Shown in pieces: positions 51,356 to 62,144 of a DNA stretch of 64,000 nt (position 1 is its first letter; each line of letters begins with the position of its first letter). This DNA is from Nitrospirota bacterium (GTDB lineage: Bacteria; Nitrospirota; UBA9217): assembly GCA_023229435.1 (NCBI GenBank), contig JALNZF010000005.1, forward strand, positions 124,001-188,000, given 5' to 3'. Below the pieces are notes generated by a model. The model was given only the letters and a program-made list of their open reading frames with translations, ran no database searches and was not told the origin of the DNA. A program made the translations under genes and the position numbers.

Positions 51356-53835
51356 CGGGCTTCCCCGCGTCTCACCGGTTTGACGCCCCAGATCCTGTCG
51401 GCATATTCACCAATCGTCCGGTCGCTTGAAAACATTCCCATGCCGGCTACGTTCAGGATGGCGCGCCGGGACCACTCCTCGGGGTCGCGGTAGAGCGTGT
51501 CCACGCGCTCCTGGCATGCGACGTACTCTTCGTAGTCCGCGAGCAGCAGGAAGCGGTCCCCGTATCCGGTCAGCGTATCAAAGATCGGGCGAAAGCGATT
51601 CGGCGCATCGGGCGAGAAATAGCCTCCGTTGATCATGTCGAGCGCCCTTCTGAGCTCGGTGTTCGCATTGTAGATGTCCCAGGGATTGTAGCCGGTTGTC
51701 TTGACCGCGGCAGCCTCGTCTGCGGTCAGGCCGAAGATGAAAATGTTCTCGCGCCCCACCTCCTCCATCATCTCAATGTTCGCGCCGTCCAGGGTCCCGA
51801 TCGTGAGCGCGCCGTTCAGCGCGAGCTTCATGTTGCCCGTGCCCGAGGCCTCGGTGCCCGCTGTGGAGATCTGCTCGGACAGATCGCAGGCCGGGATGAT
51901 CTTCTCGGCATTCGAGACGCTGTAGTCGGGAATAAACGCCACTTTGAGCGCATTACCGACCGCCGGGTCGTTGTTCACGATGTCCGCGACGCTGTGGATG
52001 AGCTTGATGATGAGCTTGGCCATGGCATATCCGGGCGCGGCCTTGCCCCCGAAGATCACGGTGCGAGGCGCCACGTCTTTTGCCTGGCCCTCCCTAATGC
52101 GGTTGTAGCGGGTCACGATGTGCAGCACGTTCAGAAGCTGCCGTTTGTATTCATGGATGCGTTTGATCTGAACGTCGAACAGCGAGGCGGGATCGACCGT
52201 GAGCTTCAGACGGATCCTGATGAGCGCGGCGAGCCGCTCTTTGTTCGCATGCTTCACTTCGCGAAACTGCTTCCGAAATTCCGGTTCTTCGGCAAGAGGG
52301 GCAAGCTTCCTGAGCTCCGTAAGATCCCTGACCCACGTCTCGCCGATGCGCGACGTGATGAGGGAGGACAGGCCGGGGTTGGCCTGGTGCAGCCATCGCC
52401 GCGGCGTGATGCCGTTCGTGATGTTGACGACCTTGCCGGGAAAGAACTGATCGAAATCGGAGAAGATGGTCTTCTTCATGAGATCGGTGTGGATCTGCGA
52501 CACGCCGTTCACGCAGTGGCTCCCGACGATGGCCAGGTAGGCCATACGCAGTCTGCGGCCTCCGGCTTCGTCCACGATCGACATGCGCATGACCCGTTCC
52601 CCGTCGCCGGGGTAGCAATGACGCACCTCTTCCAGGAACCGATAGTTGATCTCGTAGATGATCTGGAGGTGGCGCGGCAGGAGCTCTTCGAAAAGGCTGA
52701 CCGGCCAGGTCTCGAGGGCCTCGGGCATCAGCGTGTGGTTGGTGTAGGAGAAGGTGCGGCGTGTGATGTTCCAGGCATGGTCCCAATCCAGGTGATGGAG
52801 ATCGACCAGCACGCGCATGAGCTCGGGAATGGCGATGGCCGGATGGGTGTCGTTCAGCTGGATCGCGACCTTGTCCGGCAGCATATCCAGGTCCGCATGA
52901 AACTTGGTGAAGCGCCGCAGGATGTCCTGGAGAGATGCGCAGACAAAAAAGTACTGCTGTTTGAGCCGAAGCTCACGGCCCATCAGCGTGGTGTCGCTGG
53001 GGTAGAGCACCTTGGAAAGGTTCTCGGAGGCGTTCTTGTCCTCTACTGCCTTGATGTAGTTGCCCTCGTTGAAGTACGTCAGGTTGAAGTCGCGCGAGGC
53101 TTTGGCCGTCCAGAGACGCATGTTGTTCACCGTGCTGGTATGGTAGCCGGGCACAGGCGTATCGTAGGCCATTGCCATTACATCCTCGGTGTCGATCCAG
53201 TGAAAGTGCGTTTTGCCCTGTTCATCCTTGAACTGGACCACGCGGCCGCCGAACTTCACTGAAAAGAGCACCTCGGGGCGCGGGAAATCCCAGGGATTGC
53301 CATAACGCAGCCAGTTGTCGGGATGCTCCACCTGGTAGCCGTTCTCGATGCGCTGAATGAACATGCCGTACTCGTAGCGGATCCCGTACCCGTAACCCGG
53401 CAGACCCATGGTCGCCATGGAATCGAGAAAGCAGGCTGCAAGCCTGCCGAGCCCGCCATTGCCCAGGGCAGCGTCCATCTCGAGGTCCTCGATGCGGTCG
53501 ATGTCGAGATCGAGATCGGAAAGAGCTTCCCTGCATTCCTCATAGAAGCCCATGTTCAGCAGACTGTTCGCCAGCAGACGGCCGGTCAGGAACTCCAGGG
53601 AAAGATAATAGACACGCTTGGCGTCGGACTCATAGTAGCTGCGCATGGTCTCCATCCAGCGCTCGATCAAACGCTCGCGCACGGCGTAGGCGGTGGTGTG
53701 GAACCAATCGCGGTGGGTGGCGGTGATCGGGTCCTTGCCGAGCGAGTAGATAAGGCGGTTGGCAAACGAGTGCATGAGGGACGCCCGGTCCTGACCGCGC
53801 TTGGAGTATTGAAAGTTGTCGTTCTTAATGGTCAT
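51352..53835 (-). CDS. glgP: glycogen/maltodextrin phosphorylase
   Basis: 827 residues from ATG 53835 (GGGAGGCTTC upstream); a frame to 53910 adds 25 atypical residues. YLSLEFLTGRLLANSLLNMG, GNGGLGRLAACF, and the PLP site EASGTGNMKLALNGALTIGTLDGANIE with its lysine. Releases glucose-1-phosphate from alpha-glucans. Confidence 0.96.
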   Translation of the reverse strand: MTIKNDNFQYSKRGQDRASLMHSFANRLIYSLGKDPITATHRDWFHTTAYAVRERLIERWMETMRSYYESDAKRVYYLSLEFLTGRLLANSLLNMGFYEECREALSDLDLDIDRIEDLEMDAALGNGGLGRLAACFLDSMATMGLPGYGYGIRYEYGMFIQRIENGYQVEHPDNWLRYGNPWDFPRPEVLFSVKFGGRVVQFKDEQGKTHFHWIDTEDVMAMAYDTPVPGYHTSTVNNMRLWTAKASRDFNLTYFNEGNYIKAVEDKNASENLSKVLYPSDTTLMGRELRLKQQYFFVCASLQDILRRFTKFHADLDMLPDKVAIQLNDTHPAIAIPELMRVLVDLHHLDWDHAWNITRRTFSYTNHTLMPEALETWPVSLFEELLPRHLQIIYEINYRFLEEVRHCYPGDGERVMRMSIVDEAGGRRLRMAYLAIVGSHCVNGVSQIHTDLMKKTIFSDFDQFFPGKVVNITNGITPRRWLHQANPGLSSLITSRIGETWVRDLTELRKLAPLAEEPEFRKQFREVKHANKERLAALIRIRLKLTVDPASLFDVQIKRIHEYKRQLLNVLHIVTRYNRIREGQAKDVAPRTVIFGGKAAPGYAMAKLIIKLIHSVADIVNNDPAVGNALKVAFIPDYSVSNAEKIIPACDLSEQISTAGTEASGTGNMKLALNGALTIGTLDGANIEMMEEVGRENIFIFGLTADEAAAVKTTGYNPWDIYNANTELRRALDMINGGYFSPDAPNRFRPIFDTLTGYGDRFLLLADYEEYVACQERVDTLYRDPEEWSRRAILNVAGMGMFSSDRTIGEYADRIWGVKPVRRGEAR

Positions 53836-53917
53836 GAAGCCTCCCTCAGGAGCGATAAAAAGATTTGGTTTTAACCGGTCAAACCGGGTGAGCGGTTCAA
53901 AAAGGTTCAATGCCCTG

Positions 53918-55639
53918 CTACAGTTCCATGATGATCGGCAGGATCATCGGCCTGCGTTCCATACGTTTGTTGATGAACTTTTTGAGCGCGCTCCGGACCC
54001 GGGCGGAGACCAGCGACCAGTCTCCCTTGGCCTCGGGGACCATGAGGGTGAGCGTGTCCATGACCACGGTTTTCACCTCGGCAAGGAGCTCCTGCGAGGC
54101 GTCCTCGAACACGAAGCCGCGTGACACGATGTCCGGGCCCGATACCACCCTGCCTGTTGCCGTCTCGATCCCGAGGATCACGATCACCACGCCGTCATGG
54201 GCGAGCTTCATCCGGTCGCGAAGCACCACCGTGTCCACGCCGCCGTCCGCGGTGGAACCCGCGGTTTTGCCGTCGATGTACACCCTGCCCACGCTGACGC
54301 GACCCGCGCGGCGAGCGGAATCCGACGTGAACTCCATGATCTCACCGTCTTCGAGGATGAACACGTTCTCGTCGGGGATATTCACCTTCCGGGCAAGCTG
54401 GGCGTGGTAGACGAGGTGGCGATACTCGCCGTGGACAGGGATGAAGTATTTCGGCCTGACGAGGTTCAACATGAGCTTGAGCTCTTCCTTGGACGCGTGG
54501 CCCGAGACGTGGATCTCGGACACCTTTTCGTAGAACACTTCCGCGCCGTGCTTGAACAGATGATTGATGATCCGCGTGATGCCGCGTTCGTTCCCCGGGA
54601 TCATCTTGGACGAAAGCACGATGGTGTCGCCTTTTTTTATCTGGAAGTGCTTATGCTCGTTCGCGGCCATGCGCGAGAGCGCGCTCATGGGCTCGCCCTG
54701 GCTGCCGGTCGTGATCATGACGATCTGGTCGTCGGGCAGGGTCTTGAGCGCGTCGATCTTGAGCCAGGTGTCCGACGGCATCTTGAGGTAGCCGAGGTCC
54801 AGCGCGATCTGCGCGTTCGCGATCATGCTCTTGCCGTTCAGGATCACCTTCCGGTTGTGCATCACCGCAACATCGATGATCTGCTGCACCCGGTGGATGT
54901 TCGAGGCAAAGGTAGCGACCACGATCCTGCCGACGGCGCGGTGGAAGATGTCCTCGAGTCCGCGGCGCACCTCCTTTTCCGAGAAGGTGTAGCCGCCCTG
55001 GCCGGCGTTCGTGCTGTCCGACATGAGCACGAGGGTCCCCTTGTCGCCGTATTCCGCAAAGGTGCGGAGGTCCATGATCTCATTGTCCACCGGTGTGGGA
55101 TCGATTTTAAAATCACCCGTGTGGACCACGCGTCCCACCGGCGTGGTGATGCCGAGGCCGCAGCCGTCCACGATGCTGTGCGTGACCCGGATGAACTCGA
55201 CCTGGAAACAGCCAAGGGTGACCGTGTCTCGGGGCTTCACGATGATGAGCTCTGCCTCGGCATCGAGGCCGTGCTCCCGAAGTTTTTCCTTCACAAAGCC
55301 AAGGGTGAGTTTTGTGCCGTAGAGGGGGACTTGGAGTTCTTTGAGAAGGAACGGGAGCGCGCCGATATGGTCCTCGTGGGCGTGCGTAAGCAGCACGGCG
55401 CGGACCTTGTGGCGGTTCTCACGCAGGTAGGTAAAGTCCGGGATAACGATGTCCACGCCGAGCATCTCGGCATCCGGGAACATGAGCCCCGCGTCGATCA
55501 CGATGATATCGTCGCCGTATTCGAGCACGGTCATGTTCAGCCCGATCTCGCCGATGCCGCCCAGCGGGATAATTGCGAGCGCCTGCGTGCTTGAAGCAGG
55601 CTGTACAGGAAGATCGGGTGTCTCTGTCACGGGGATCAC
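53918..55639 (-). CDS. rnj: ribonuclease J
   Basis: 573 residues, GTG start with CAGGAGC upstream. Metallo-beta-lactamase motif HAHEDH at ~80-85, beta-CASP domain, SDSTNAGQGG, and the C-terminal domain. Functions in 5'-3' and endonucleolytic mRNA turnover. Length is at the long end of the family owing to a small N-terminal extension. Confidence 0.94.
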   Translation of the reverse strand: MIPVTETPDLPVQPASSTQALAIIPLGGIGEIGLNMTVLEYGDDIIVIDAGLMFPDAEMLGVDIVIPDFTYLRENRHKVRAVLLTHAHEDHIGALPFLLKELQVPLYGTKLTLGFVKEKLREHGLDAEAELIIVKPRDTVTLGCFQVEFIRVTHSIVDGCGLGITTPVGRVVHTGDFKIDPTPVDNEIMDLRTFAEYGDKGTLVLMSDSTNAGQGGYTFSEKEVRRGLEDIFHRAVGRIVVATFASNIHRVQQIIDVAVMHNRKVILNGKSMIANAQIALDLGYLKMPSDTWLKIDALKTLPDDQIVMITTGSQGEPMSALSRMAANEHKHFQIKKGDTIVLSSKMIPGNERGITRIINHLFKHGAEVFYEKVSEIHVSGHASKEELKLMLNLVRPKYFIPVHGEYRHLVYHAQLARKVNIPDENVFILEDGEIMEFTSDSARRAGRVSVGRVYIDGKTAGSTADGGVDTVVLRDRMKLAHDGVVIVILGIETATGRVVSGPDIVSRGFVFEDASQELLAEVKTVVMDTLTLMVPEAKGDWSLVSARVRSALKKFINKRMERRPMILPIIMEL

Positions 55640-55894
55640 GCTCCTGGGGTATGATGTTTCGGCCCATCAGGGATGAGCTCTATTCTACTATAGTATTTTT
55701 AAAGGGAATCGTCAACCCCCGGACGCGACTCATTAAGGATCAGGGACAGCCGTTACCTCACCTTCAGTAATTGAATCTACAGCATTTTTTCGCCTTAATT
55801 CTCATTATTCCTCACGCAGCTTCCTTCCAGCGCTTTCGCCTCGCGCCCTGGTCTTGATCCTGACCGCGACGGCGCATTAACCGACTACCGCGCG
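55640..55894. other. intergenic, no feature identified
   Basis: Separates rnj from the efflux operon's P-II gene. No gene or strong terminator noticed. Confidence 0.4.
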
Positions 55895-56236
55895 TCATAT
55901 CGCATCTCTTCCCCGTTCATTTGTTCTTATCTTTACTGATTCTTCCACATTGATCACAAATATTTTCCCATCGCCCGTATTGCCCGTATGGGCAACCTTC
56001 TGAATCACATTGACGACATCATCAACCATCTCATCATGTACAACAACTTCTAATTTTACTCGCGGAATAAATTCCACCAGCTCATATTCAATCTTGTCTT
56101 TCGCATTCCTGGCCCTGCTTTTGCCGAACCCTTTTATTTCCGATACCGTTACACCCGGCAACCCTTTAATTTTATGAAGTTCTTCCGTTACTTCCAGCAA
56201 TTTGAACGGCCTTATTATTGCTTTTATCTCTTTCAT
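55895..56236 (-). CDS. P-II family protein with altered T-loop
   Basis: 113 residues from ATG 56236. Family signatures are present: MKEIKAIIRPFKLLEVTEELHKIKGLPGVTVSEIKGFG, then DGKIFVINVEESVKIRTNERGRDAI. The T-loop (GKSRARNAKDKIEYELV) has Asp where GlnB/GlnK carry the modifiable Tyr51, so uridylylation cannot occur there. It ends the metal-efflux operon 47 bp after the RND pump, so it is more likely a metal- or nucleotide-linked regulator of efflux than a nitrogen sensor. Confidence 0.85.
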   Translation of the reverse strand: MKEIKAIIRPFKLLEVTEELHKIKGLPGVTVSEIKGFGKSRARNAKDKIEYELVEFIPRVKLEVVVHDEMVDDVVNVIQKVAHTGNTGDGKIFVINVEESVKIRTNERGRDAI

Positions 56237-56283
56237 GTTTTTTCCCTGTCCTTTCATTGAATTTATGGAGGAGAAGTCAGTCG

Positions 56284-59200
56284 TTACATTTCCGCTTCGA
56301 CCTCTCTCTTTTCAAACCAGCTGTAAACCGAAGGAATGATCAACAACGTAAGCAGCGTTGAAGTAAGCAACCCGCCCACAACAACGGTTGCTAATGGTTT
56401 TTGTATTTCTGAACCGGTTCCGCCGGCCAGCAGCATCGGGAGGAGACTGAAAATTGATATCGATGCCGTCATCAATACCGGTCGCAATCGGTCAAGGCTT
56501 CCTTTTCTGATTGCCTCCTGCAGACCAAGTCCTTCTTCCCGCAATTGCGAAATGCGCGATACCAGCACCAGCCCGTTCAAAACCGCAACGCCAAAAAGAA
56601 CAATAAAGCCGACTGACGCCGGTACGGACAAATATTGCCCGGACAGATAGAGAGCGAAGACCCCGCCGATGAGGGCAAACGGCAGGTTGGAAATGACCAG
56701 CAGCGACATGCGGACCGATCTGAACGATAGATACAGGAGAAGCATGATCAGGCCTACGGCAGCGGGTCCGATGATCATCAGTTTGTTCATCGCCCGCTGC
56801 TGGTTCTCAAATTGTCCGCCCCACGTAAGATAATAGCCGGACGGCAGTTTGACCTGTTCCCTGATCTTCTGTTTTGCTTCGGCCACAAAACCGCCGATGT
56901 CCCGGCCCGTGATGTTCATCTCGATGCCGATCCGGCGCACCCCGTCCTGGCGGCTGATCTGGACCGGCCCTTCGATCATCTTCACTTCAGCCAGGTGTTC
57001 GAGCGGAACATTGATGCCCGTTTTCGTGGTGATCATCAGGTTCTTGATCGCTTCCAGGGAATTGCGCTTCTCCTCCGGCAGTCGCACCGTGATGGGGAAA
57101 TTGCGGTTTTCCTCGTACAGCTGCGATGCCGCCTTGCCGGCCACGGCAATCTCGATCACCTTCTGGACATCGCTGATGTTCAGGCCATAGCGGGCGATCT
57201 TCGAGCGGTCGATGTTGACGGTCAGGTAGGGCTGCCCGGAAACCTTTTCCGCATTCAGATCAATGCCCCCTCTGATCGTGGACAGCACCTTGGCGATTGT
57301 AGCCGATTTTTCGCTCAGCACATTGATATCGTCTCCAAAGAGCTTGACAATAAGCTGCGCCCGGGTGCCGGCCACCAGTTCGTCGATGCGGCACTGGATC
57401 GGCTGGCTGAATCCGAAGGTGATCCCCGCGATCGACTCCAGCGACTCCCGCATCTCATTGGTCAGCTCTTCCTTTGATATGTCCCGCTTCCACTCGCTCT
57501 TCGGCTTGAAGATCCCCACGTAGCCGGTCTTGTCCGTGCCCCGCGTGTCCAGGGCGACCCCGGTCTGGCCGATTCGTCCCACGATGGTATCCAGTTCCGG
57601 AAACTGCATCAGTCTGGCAGCCGCCTGCTGATTCACCTCCATCGCTTTTGCCAGGGAAACACCGGGGAGCATAGACACATCCATATCGAATGAGCCTTCA
57701 TCCATGACCGGGATGAATTCCGTTCCCAGCCGGGTTGCCAGAAAGAGCGAAACGACCAGAAGAGCTCCCGCTATTCCCAACACCACCCGCTTCCTGTTCA
57801 TAGCATAGTCGAGCATCGGTCGATAGAGCCTGTGCGCATGCTTCATGATGAAGCTCTCCTTTTCCGGGTGCGGTTTCAGGAACAGGATGCAGAGCGCCGG
57901 TATGACGAATACCGAAAGGAGCAGCGAGGCGAGCAGGGCGATGACGACCGTGATCGCCAATGGCCCGAACATCTTTCCTTCGATCCCTTCCAGCGAAAGG
58001 ACCGGGATGAAGGTGAGCGCAATGATCAGTTCGCCGAAGATGCTCGGTTTTCTGACCTCCATGACCGCCTTGAGCACCGTAATCAATTTGGGGTGTCGTG
58101 CCCCCTCGTCACTCAGGTGCCGCTGGACGTTCTCGACCTGGATAATGGCGGTGTCGATAATCATTCCTATGGAAATGGCCAGTCCGCCGAGTGACATCAG
58201 GTTTGCGCTGATCCCCGTAAGCTTCATGACGATGAATGTAGCCAGGAGCGACAGCGGCAATGCGATGAGGACCACGATACTGCCCCGGATACTGTTCAGC
58301 AGCAGATAGAGCACGATCAGGACCAGCAGGGAACCCTCGATCAGCGCTTTGTTTACCGTGCTGACGCTCGCTCTCACAATATCGCTTCTGTCGTAATAGG
58401 GGACGATCCTGGTCCCGTCCGGGAGCACGTTGTTTCCGTTGAGCTCCCTGACCTTCTCCTCAACCCGGCGCACCACGTCGCGGCTGTTTTCGCCGCGCAG
58501 CATCATGACGATGCCGCCGACACATTCATCCTTGCCGTTCTTTATGGCGGCGCCCATGCGGACAGCCTCGCCGATTTTCACCTGGGCCACGTCGCGGATA
58601 GAGGTCGGCGTACCCCCCGCCGCTTTCAGGACGATGTTCTCGATGTCGTTAATATCTTTGATCAGCCCTACTCCGCGGACAATGAACTGGTCCGCTCCCC
58701 GTTCGAGCAGGTTCCCGCCGACGTTTTCATTATTATTTCCGATCGCCGAAAACACATCATCCACGGTTATGCCGTGCTGCAGCAGCTTTTCCGGCGACAC
58801 GATCACCTGGTACTGCTTGAAGTACCCGCCGAAGGAGTTGATCTCGTTTACCCCGGCGACACTCTTCAGCTGCGGCGTGATGATCCACTCCTGGATGGTC
58901 CTCAGGTTGGTCAGGTAGGAAATCTTCTGTTGCGGGTCAGCGGGCATGGCGCCTTCAAGGGTATATTGATAGATCTCCCCCATGGCCGTGCCGATAGGCC
59001 CCATGGCGACCTCGACCCCTTTCGGGACCTTTTCCCGCGCCTCCGCCAGCCGTTCGAATACCAGCTGCCTGGCAAAATAGATATCAACGTCGTCCTTGAA
59101 GACGACGGTTACGATCGAGAGCCCGAACTTGGTGACCGAACGCATCTGCTCGATATCGGGCAGGCCGCGCATTGACATCTCGATCGGGTAGGTCACATTC

Positions 59201-59388
59201 CGTTCGATCTCTATTGCCGAGAGCCCGTCCGCGTGGCTGACAATTTCCACCTGAATGTTCGTAACGTCCGGGAAAGCGTCAATCGGCAATTTCCAATAAG
59301 AGTACAATCCGACGATTACTATCAGAAGCGAAAGAAATATGACCATCCCTTTCTGCTTCAGCGTATATTCGATAATTCTTTCCAGCAT
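56284..59388 (-). CDS. heavy-metal efflux RND pump (CusA/CzcA type)
   Basis: 1034 residues, normal. Twelve transmembrane helices are evident in two sets; GLAISIGMIIDTAIIQVENVQRH is the HME-RND signature. Two periplasmic loops of ~300 residues. It exports metal cations with the CusB- and CusC-like partners encoded upstream. Metal specificity cannot be read. Confidence 0.93.
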   Translation of the reverse strand: MLERIIEYTLKQKGMVIFLSLLIVIVGLYSYWKLPIDAFPDVTNIQVEIVSHADGLSAIEIERNVTYPIEMSMRGLPDIEQMRSVTKFGLSIVTVVFKDDVDIYFARQLVFERLAEAREKVPKGVEVAMGPIGTAMGEIYQYTLEGAMPADPQQKISYLTNLRTIQEWIITPQLKSVAGVNEINSFGGYFKQYQVIVSPEKLLQHGITVDDVFSAIGNNNENVGGNLLERGADQFIVRGVGLIKDINDIENIVLKAAGGTPTSIRDVAQVKIGEAVRMGAAIKNGKDECVGGIVMMLRGENSRDVVRRVEEKVRELNGNNVLPDGTRIVPYYDRSDIVRASVSTVNKALIEGSLLVLIVLYLLLNSIRGSIVVLIALPLSLLATFIVMKLTGISANLMSLGGLAISIGMIIDTAIIQVENVQRHLSDEGARHPKLITVLKAVMEVRKPSIFGELIIALTFIPVLSLEGIEGKMFGPLAITVVIALLASLLLSVFVIPALCILFLKPHPEKESFIMKHAHRLYRPMLDYAMNRKRVVLGIAGALLVVSLFLATRLGTEFIPVMDEGSFDMDVSMLPGVSLAKAMEVNQQAAARLMQFPELDTIVGRIGQTGVALDTRGTDKTGYVGIFKPKSEWKRDISKEELTNEMRESLESIAGITFGFSQPIQCRIDELVAGTRAQLIVKLFGDDINVLSEKSATIAKVLSTIRGGIDLNAEKVSGQPYLTVNIDRSKIARYGLNISDVQKVIEIAVAGKAASQLYEENRNFPITVRLPEEKRNSLEAIKNLMITTKTGINVPLEHLAEVKMIEGPVQISRQDGVRRIGIEMNITGRDIGGFVAEAKQKIREQVKLPSGYYLTWGGQFENQQRAMNKLMIIGPAAVGLIMLLLYLSFRSVRMSLLVISNLPFALIGGVFALYLSGQYLSVPASVGFIVLFGVAVLNGLVLVSRISQLREEGLGLQEAIRKGSLDRLRPVLMTASISIFSLLPMLLAGGTGSEIQKPLATVVVGGLLTSTLLTLLIIPSVYSWFEKREVEAEM

Positions 59389-59449
59389 GATTGATGATCT
59401 CCTGTCTATGAAGGTAATGCCTCAGACTCAGTTGAACCCATCCCCCTCT

Positions 59450-59520
59450 CAATCTCCCCCTTGAAGGGGGAGAAGGAATCGGTTCCCTCCCCTTCAAGGG
59501 GAGGGTTAGGGTGGGGCTGG
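59450..59520. repeat. palindromic spacer
   Basis: TCCCCCTTGAAGGGGGA and CCCTCCCCTTCAAGGGGAGGG are two palindromes sharing a core CCCCTTCAAGGGG-like pattern. They fill the pump-adaptor gap and could attenuate the transcript. Confidence 0.65.
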
Positions 59521-59543
59521 GTCATATGCAACTGCAAGGCTCT

Positions 59544-60803
59544 TTACTCGCCATGGCCATGTTCGTCGACGAGCTCGCCTTTTTTCAGCTCTGATTTCAG
59601 AATGAACGCGCCCTTGACGGCAACCGGCTCTCCCTTTTTGAGTCCACCGGTTACTTCCAGACGATTCCCCAGCGTTCGGCCCACCGTTATCTCACGCAAT
59701 TCGAACTTCTCCGGATCGGTTTGAATGAAGACATAGTTCTTGGAACCGTCAAGAAAGACCGCCTCTTCAGGAACAGTGACAATCCGTTCTGTCCCGCCGC
59801 CGGCCTCGATCAGCACGGATGCAAACATGCCCGGTTTCAGGAGCCGGTTTGCATTTTCAACAACAACGCGCGCCTTGACTGTTCTGGTCTTCTCATCCAG
59901 CACGTCGCCGATGTATGAAATAATCCCCTTGAAGTTTCGGTCGGGATAAGCAGTTGTCCTGACTTTCACCGCTGTTCCCGACTTTACCCGGCCGAGATCT
60001 TTCTCGTAGATATCGATGATCACCCAGAGCCGGGACAGATCTGCCACGGTGAAGAGTGTCTTATCGGGGCTCACCACTTCACCCTGTGTTGCCGCGCGCT
60101 CGATGACCGATCCGCTGATCGGCGAGGTCACGGCGATAAGCGGATGCTGATCGCCTTCATGCTTTTTCCCGACCTGCTCGATATCGATCCCGAGCAAATG
60201 GAACTTCTCGGACGCGAAGGCGAAATCCGCTTCAGCATCTGCAAGCTCCTGCCTCGCCCTGATCACGTCCTTTTCCGGGGATATTTTCTTCGCGAACAGG
60301 GTCTCCTCTCGCTGCAGGTTGTTCCGTGCAAGATCGGTCCGTCCTTTCGCTTTGGCATACTCCGCCCAGGCCAGCCCCAGCTCCGGGCTGTCGAACCAGG
60401 CAAGCGCCTGACCGCTTGTTACCGCATCGCCCTGGGAAGCCGCGATCTTCACCAGCCGTCCCGAGGTGCGCGCGCTGATCTTTGCCACCCGGTCTCCGTT
60501 CAGCTCGATCGCGGCCGTCGCCTCGATGGGGGCCGAGAAAGGTTCCAGCGCCGCAGCCATAACTTCGATGCCTGATGCCTTCTGCGCTTCTTCAGACAGG
60601 TGCACAACGGCTGTTTCCTCGTGGGTTTTTTCGTTTTCGTGCTCGTCCGCTTGCTCCTTTTTTGCCGTCGATCCGTAAAACGACATGACCACGACGAGAA
60701 GCGCGATCGAACCCACGGCTATGAGCGCTGGTTTCTTGATGCGCCGCGCCGTATCTTTCCTGGCGGCCCATATCTTTCGGATCACTTTCTTCGTTCTGTT
60801 CAT
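59544..60803 (-). CDS. RND periplasmic adaptor (CusB/CzcB type)
   Basis: 419 residues from ATG 60803, whose AUG overlaps the outer-membrane gene stop (GGGAGG upstream). One N-terminal TM (~25-45), a His/Glu-rich region (EQADEHENEKTHEETAVVH) typical for metal pumps, then beta-barrel and lipoyl parts (VKIAASQGDAVTSGQALAWFDS). Ends EHGHGE, another His-rich stretch. Confidence 0.9.
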   Translation of the reverse strand: MNRTKKVIRKIWAARKDTARRIKKPALIAVGSIALLVVVMSFYGSTAKKEQADEHENEKTHEETAVVHLSEEAQKASGIEVMAAALEPFSAPIEATAAIELNGDRVAKISARTSGRLVKIAASQGDAVTSGQALAWFDSPELGLAWAEYAKAKGRTDLARNNLQREETLFAKKISPEKDVIRARQELADAEADFAFASEKFHLLGIDIEQVGKKHEGDQHPLIAVTSPISGSVIERAATQGEVVSPDKTLFTVADLSRLWVIIDIYEKDLGRVKSGTAVKVRTTAYPDRNFKGIISYIGDVLDEKTRTVKARVVVENANRLLKPGMFASVLIEAGGGTERIVTVPEEAVFLDGSKNYVFIQTDPEKFELREITVGRTLGNRLEVTGGLKKGEPVAVKGAFILKSELKKGELVDEHGHGE

Positions 60804-62026
60804 TTCAGGCTTCCTCCCGTTACTTTCTCCCATGCGTTCAGCGCAAGCTGCAGCCGAAGCTGTGATTCAAGATAGGCGAATTGGGCATCGATGGTATCCT
60901 TCTGAGCGAGCCGCACTTCAAAGAACCCGAATTTTCCTTCCTTGAAGGCAAGGTGCATGAGGCCCAGATTTTCCATGGCTTTGCCGAGAACATCTTTTTT
61001 GAAAAGGGACAGCTCTTCCGCCGCCGCTGCAAGGTTCGCGTGGGCCTCCTCGATCTCCCGTTCAACAGCTCGTTCGAGGGACGCCTGTTTGATCAGGGCC
61101 TGGCCTGCTTTTGCCGCGGCCTCCTTCCGATCCCCCTGCTTCCGGTCGAACAGTGGAAGAGGAAAAGAAAGCATGATCCCGGCTTCGTTCAGCTTATCAT
61201 CCTGGTTGTAAAATCCGGACACGGTTACACTCGGAATTGCCTCGCGGCCCGCGAGCTTCATGGCCGCTTTCGCCTGTATCGTCTCGGCGCCCGCCGACTG
61301 CACATCAGGCCGCTGCAACGACGCGGTCTCCAGCAGCTTATTCTTGTCCGGGATGTCCGGCGCTTCCATCGGCAGTTCTCCTTCCACGCGGAAGTTCGGC
61401 GACGGCTTTATGCCAAGGATCTCCTGCAAACCGAGCAGCGCTTCCCTCCGTTCCCGTTCCGCAAGCATGCGCTCCCGCCGGGCTTTACCGAGCTCAACAT
61501 CGGCCAGATTCTGTTCAAGCGCCGAAATATCTCCTGTTTGAAATTTGATCGCGGCTGAGGCGACCAGTTCATCCTGGAGCTTGACCGCTTCCTCGGACAG
61601 CTCAATTTTTCGCTTCGCGGCTAGGGCCCGGACAAAGGCGTCCTTAACCTCGGCGATGAGGACGCGCTCCTTGTCCAGAATGTCCTGAAGCGCCTTCTCC
61701 CGGCCGCTCCTTGCGGCATCGACGCGCAAGCCACGCTGCCCGGCAAGCTCGAATTCCTGGGAAAGCGCGATCCCGCGGTTCGTCGCTTTTTCGCCGCCTC
61801 CGGGGACCGTGTCTTTTCTGGACAGACTTCCTTCCATAACGGGATTGCTTCTTAACCAAAGACCGGCCTGATCAAGCCTGCCCTGGGCAGCGCCCTGTTC
61901 CAGCCTGACCGCTTGAAGATCGGGATTATTTTTCATCGCTGTTTCCACCGCTTCTCCGAGCGTCAGGGCATACGCAGGAGACACAAGCAACAAAACATTA
62001 CAGATAAAGATAAGCATTCGCGTCAT
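60800..62026 (-). CDS. outer-membrane efflux protein (CusC/CzcC/TolC type)
   Basis: 408 residues from ATG 62026 (ACGAGGTG upstream). Signal peptide ends near AYA-LTLG. Two OEP repeats with long helices. First of the three pump genes. Confidence 0.9.
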   Translation of the reverse strand: MTRMLIFICNVLLLVSPAYALTLGEAVETAMKNNPDLQAVRLEQGAAQGRLDQAGLWLRSNPVMEGSLSRKDTVPGGGEKATNRGIALSQEFELAGQRGLRVDAARSGREKALQDILDKERVLIAEVKDAFVRALAAKRKIELSEEAVKLQDELVASAAIKFQTGDISALEQNLADVELGKARRERMLAERERREALLGLQEILGIKPSPNFRVEGELPMEAPDIPDKNKLLETASLQRPDVQSAGAETIQAKAAMKLAGREAIPSVTVSGFYNQDDKLNEAGIMLSFPLPLFDRKQGDRKEAAAKAGQALIKQASLERAVEREIEEAHANLAAAAEELSLFKKDVLGKAMENLGLMHLAFKEGKFGFFEVRLAQKDTIDAQFAYLESQLRLQLALNAWEKVTGGSLK

Positions 62027-62144
62027 AATCACACCTCGTTCTGTCATAAAATCCTGTGGAATAGGAATGTAAGCGCGCAACGGCACAACAAGAGACAGTA
62101 CTCTCGCGCTGTGCGGAACGGCTACTCGGATTAGAATAAAGAGA

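Noticed and set aside
50066..51493. 475-codon plus-strand frame opposite the DnaJ-like gene
   Set aside because: The minus strand encodes clear DUF4388, J and TPR domains; the plus frame is Arg-rich and motif-free.
54197..55594. 465-codon plus-strand frame opposite RNase J
   Set aside because: Antisense shadow; the minus strand has the complete metallo-beta-lactamase motifs.
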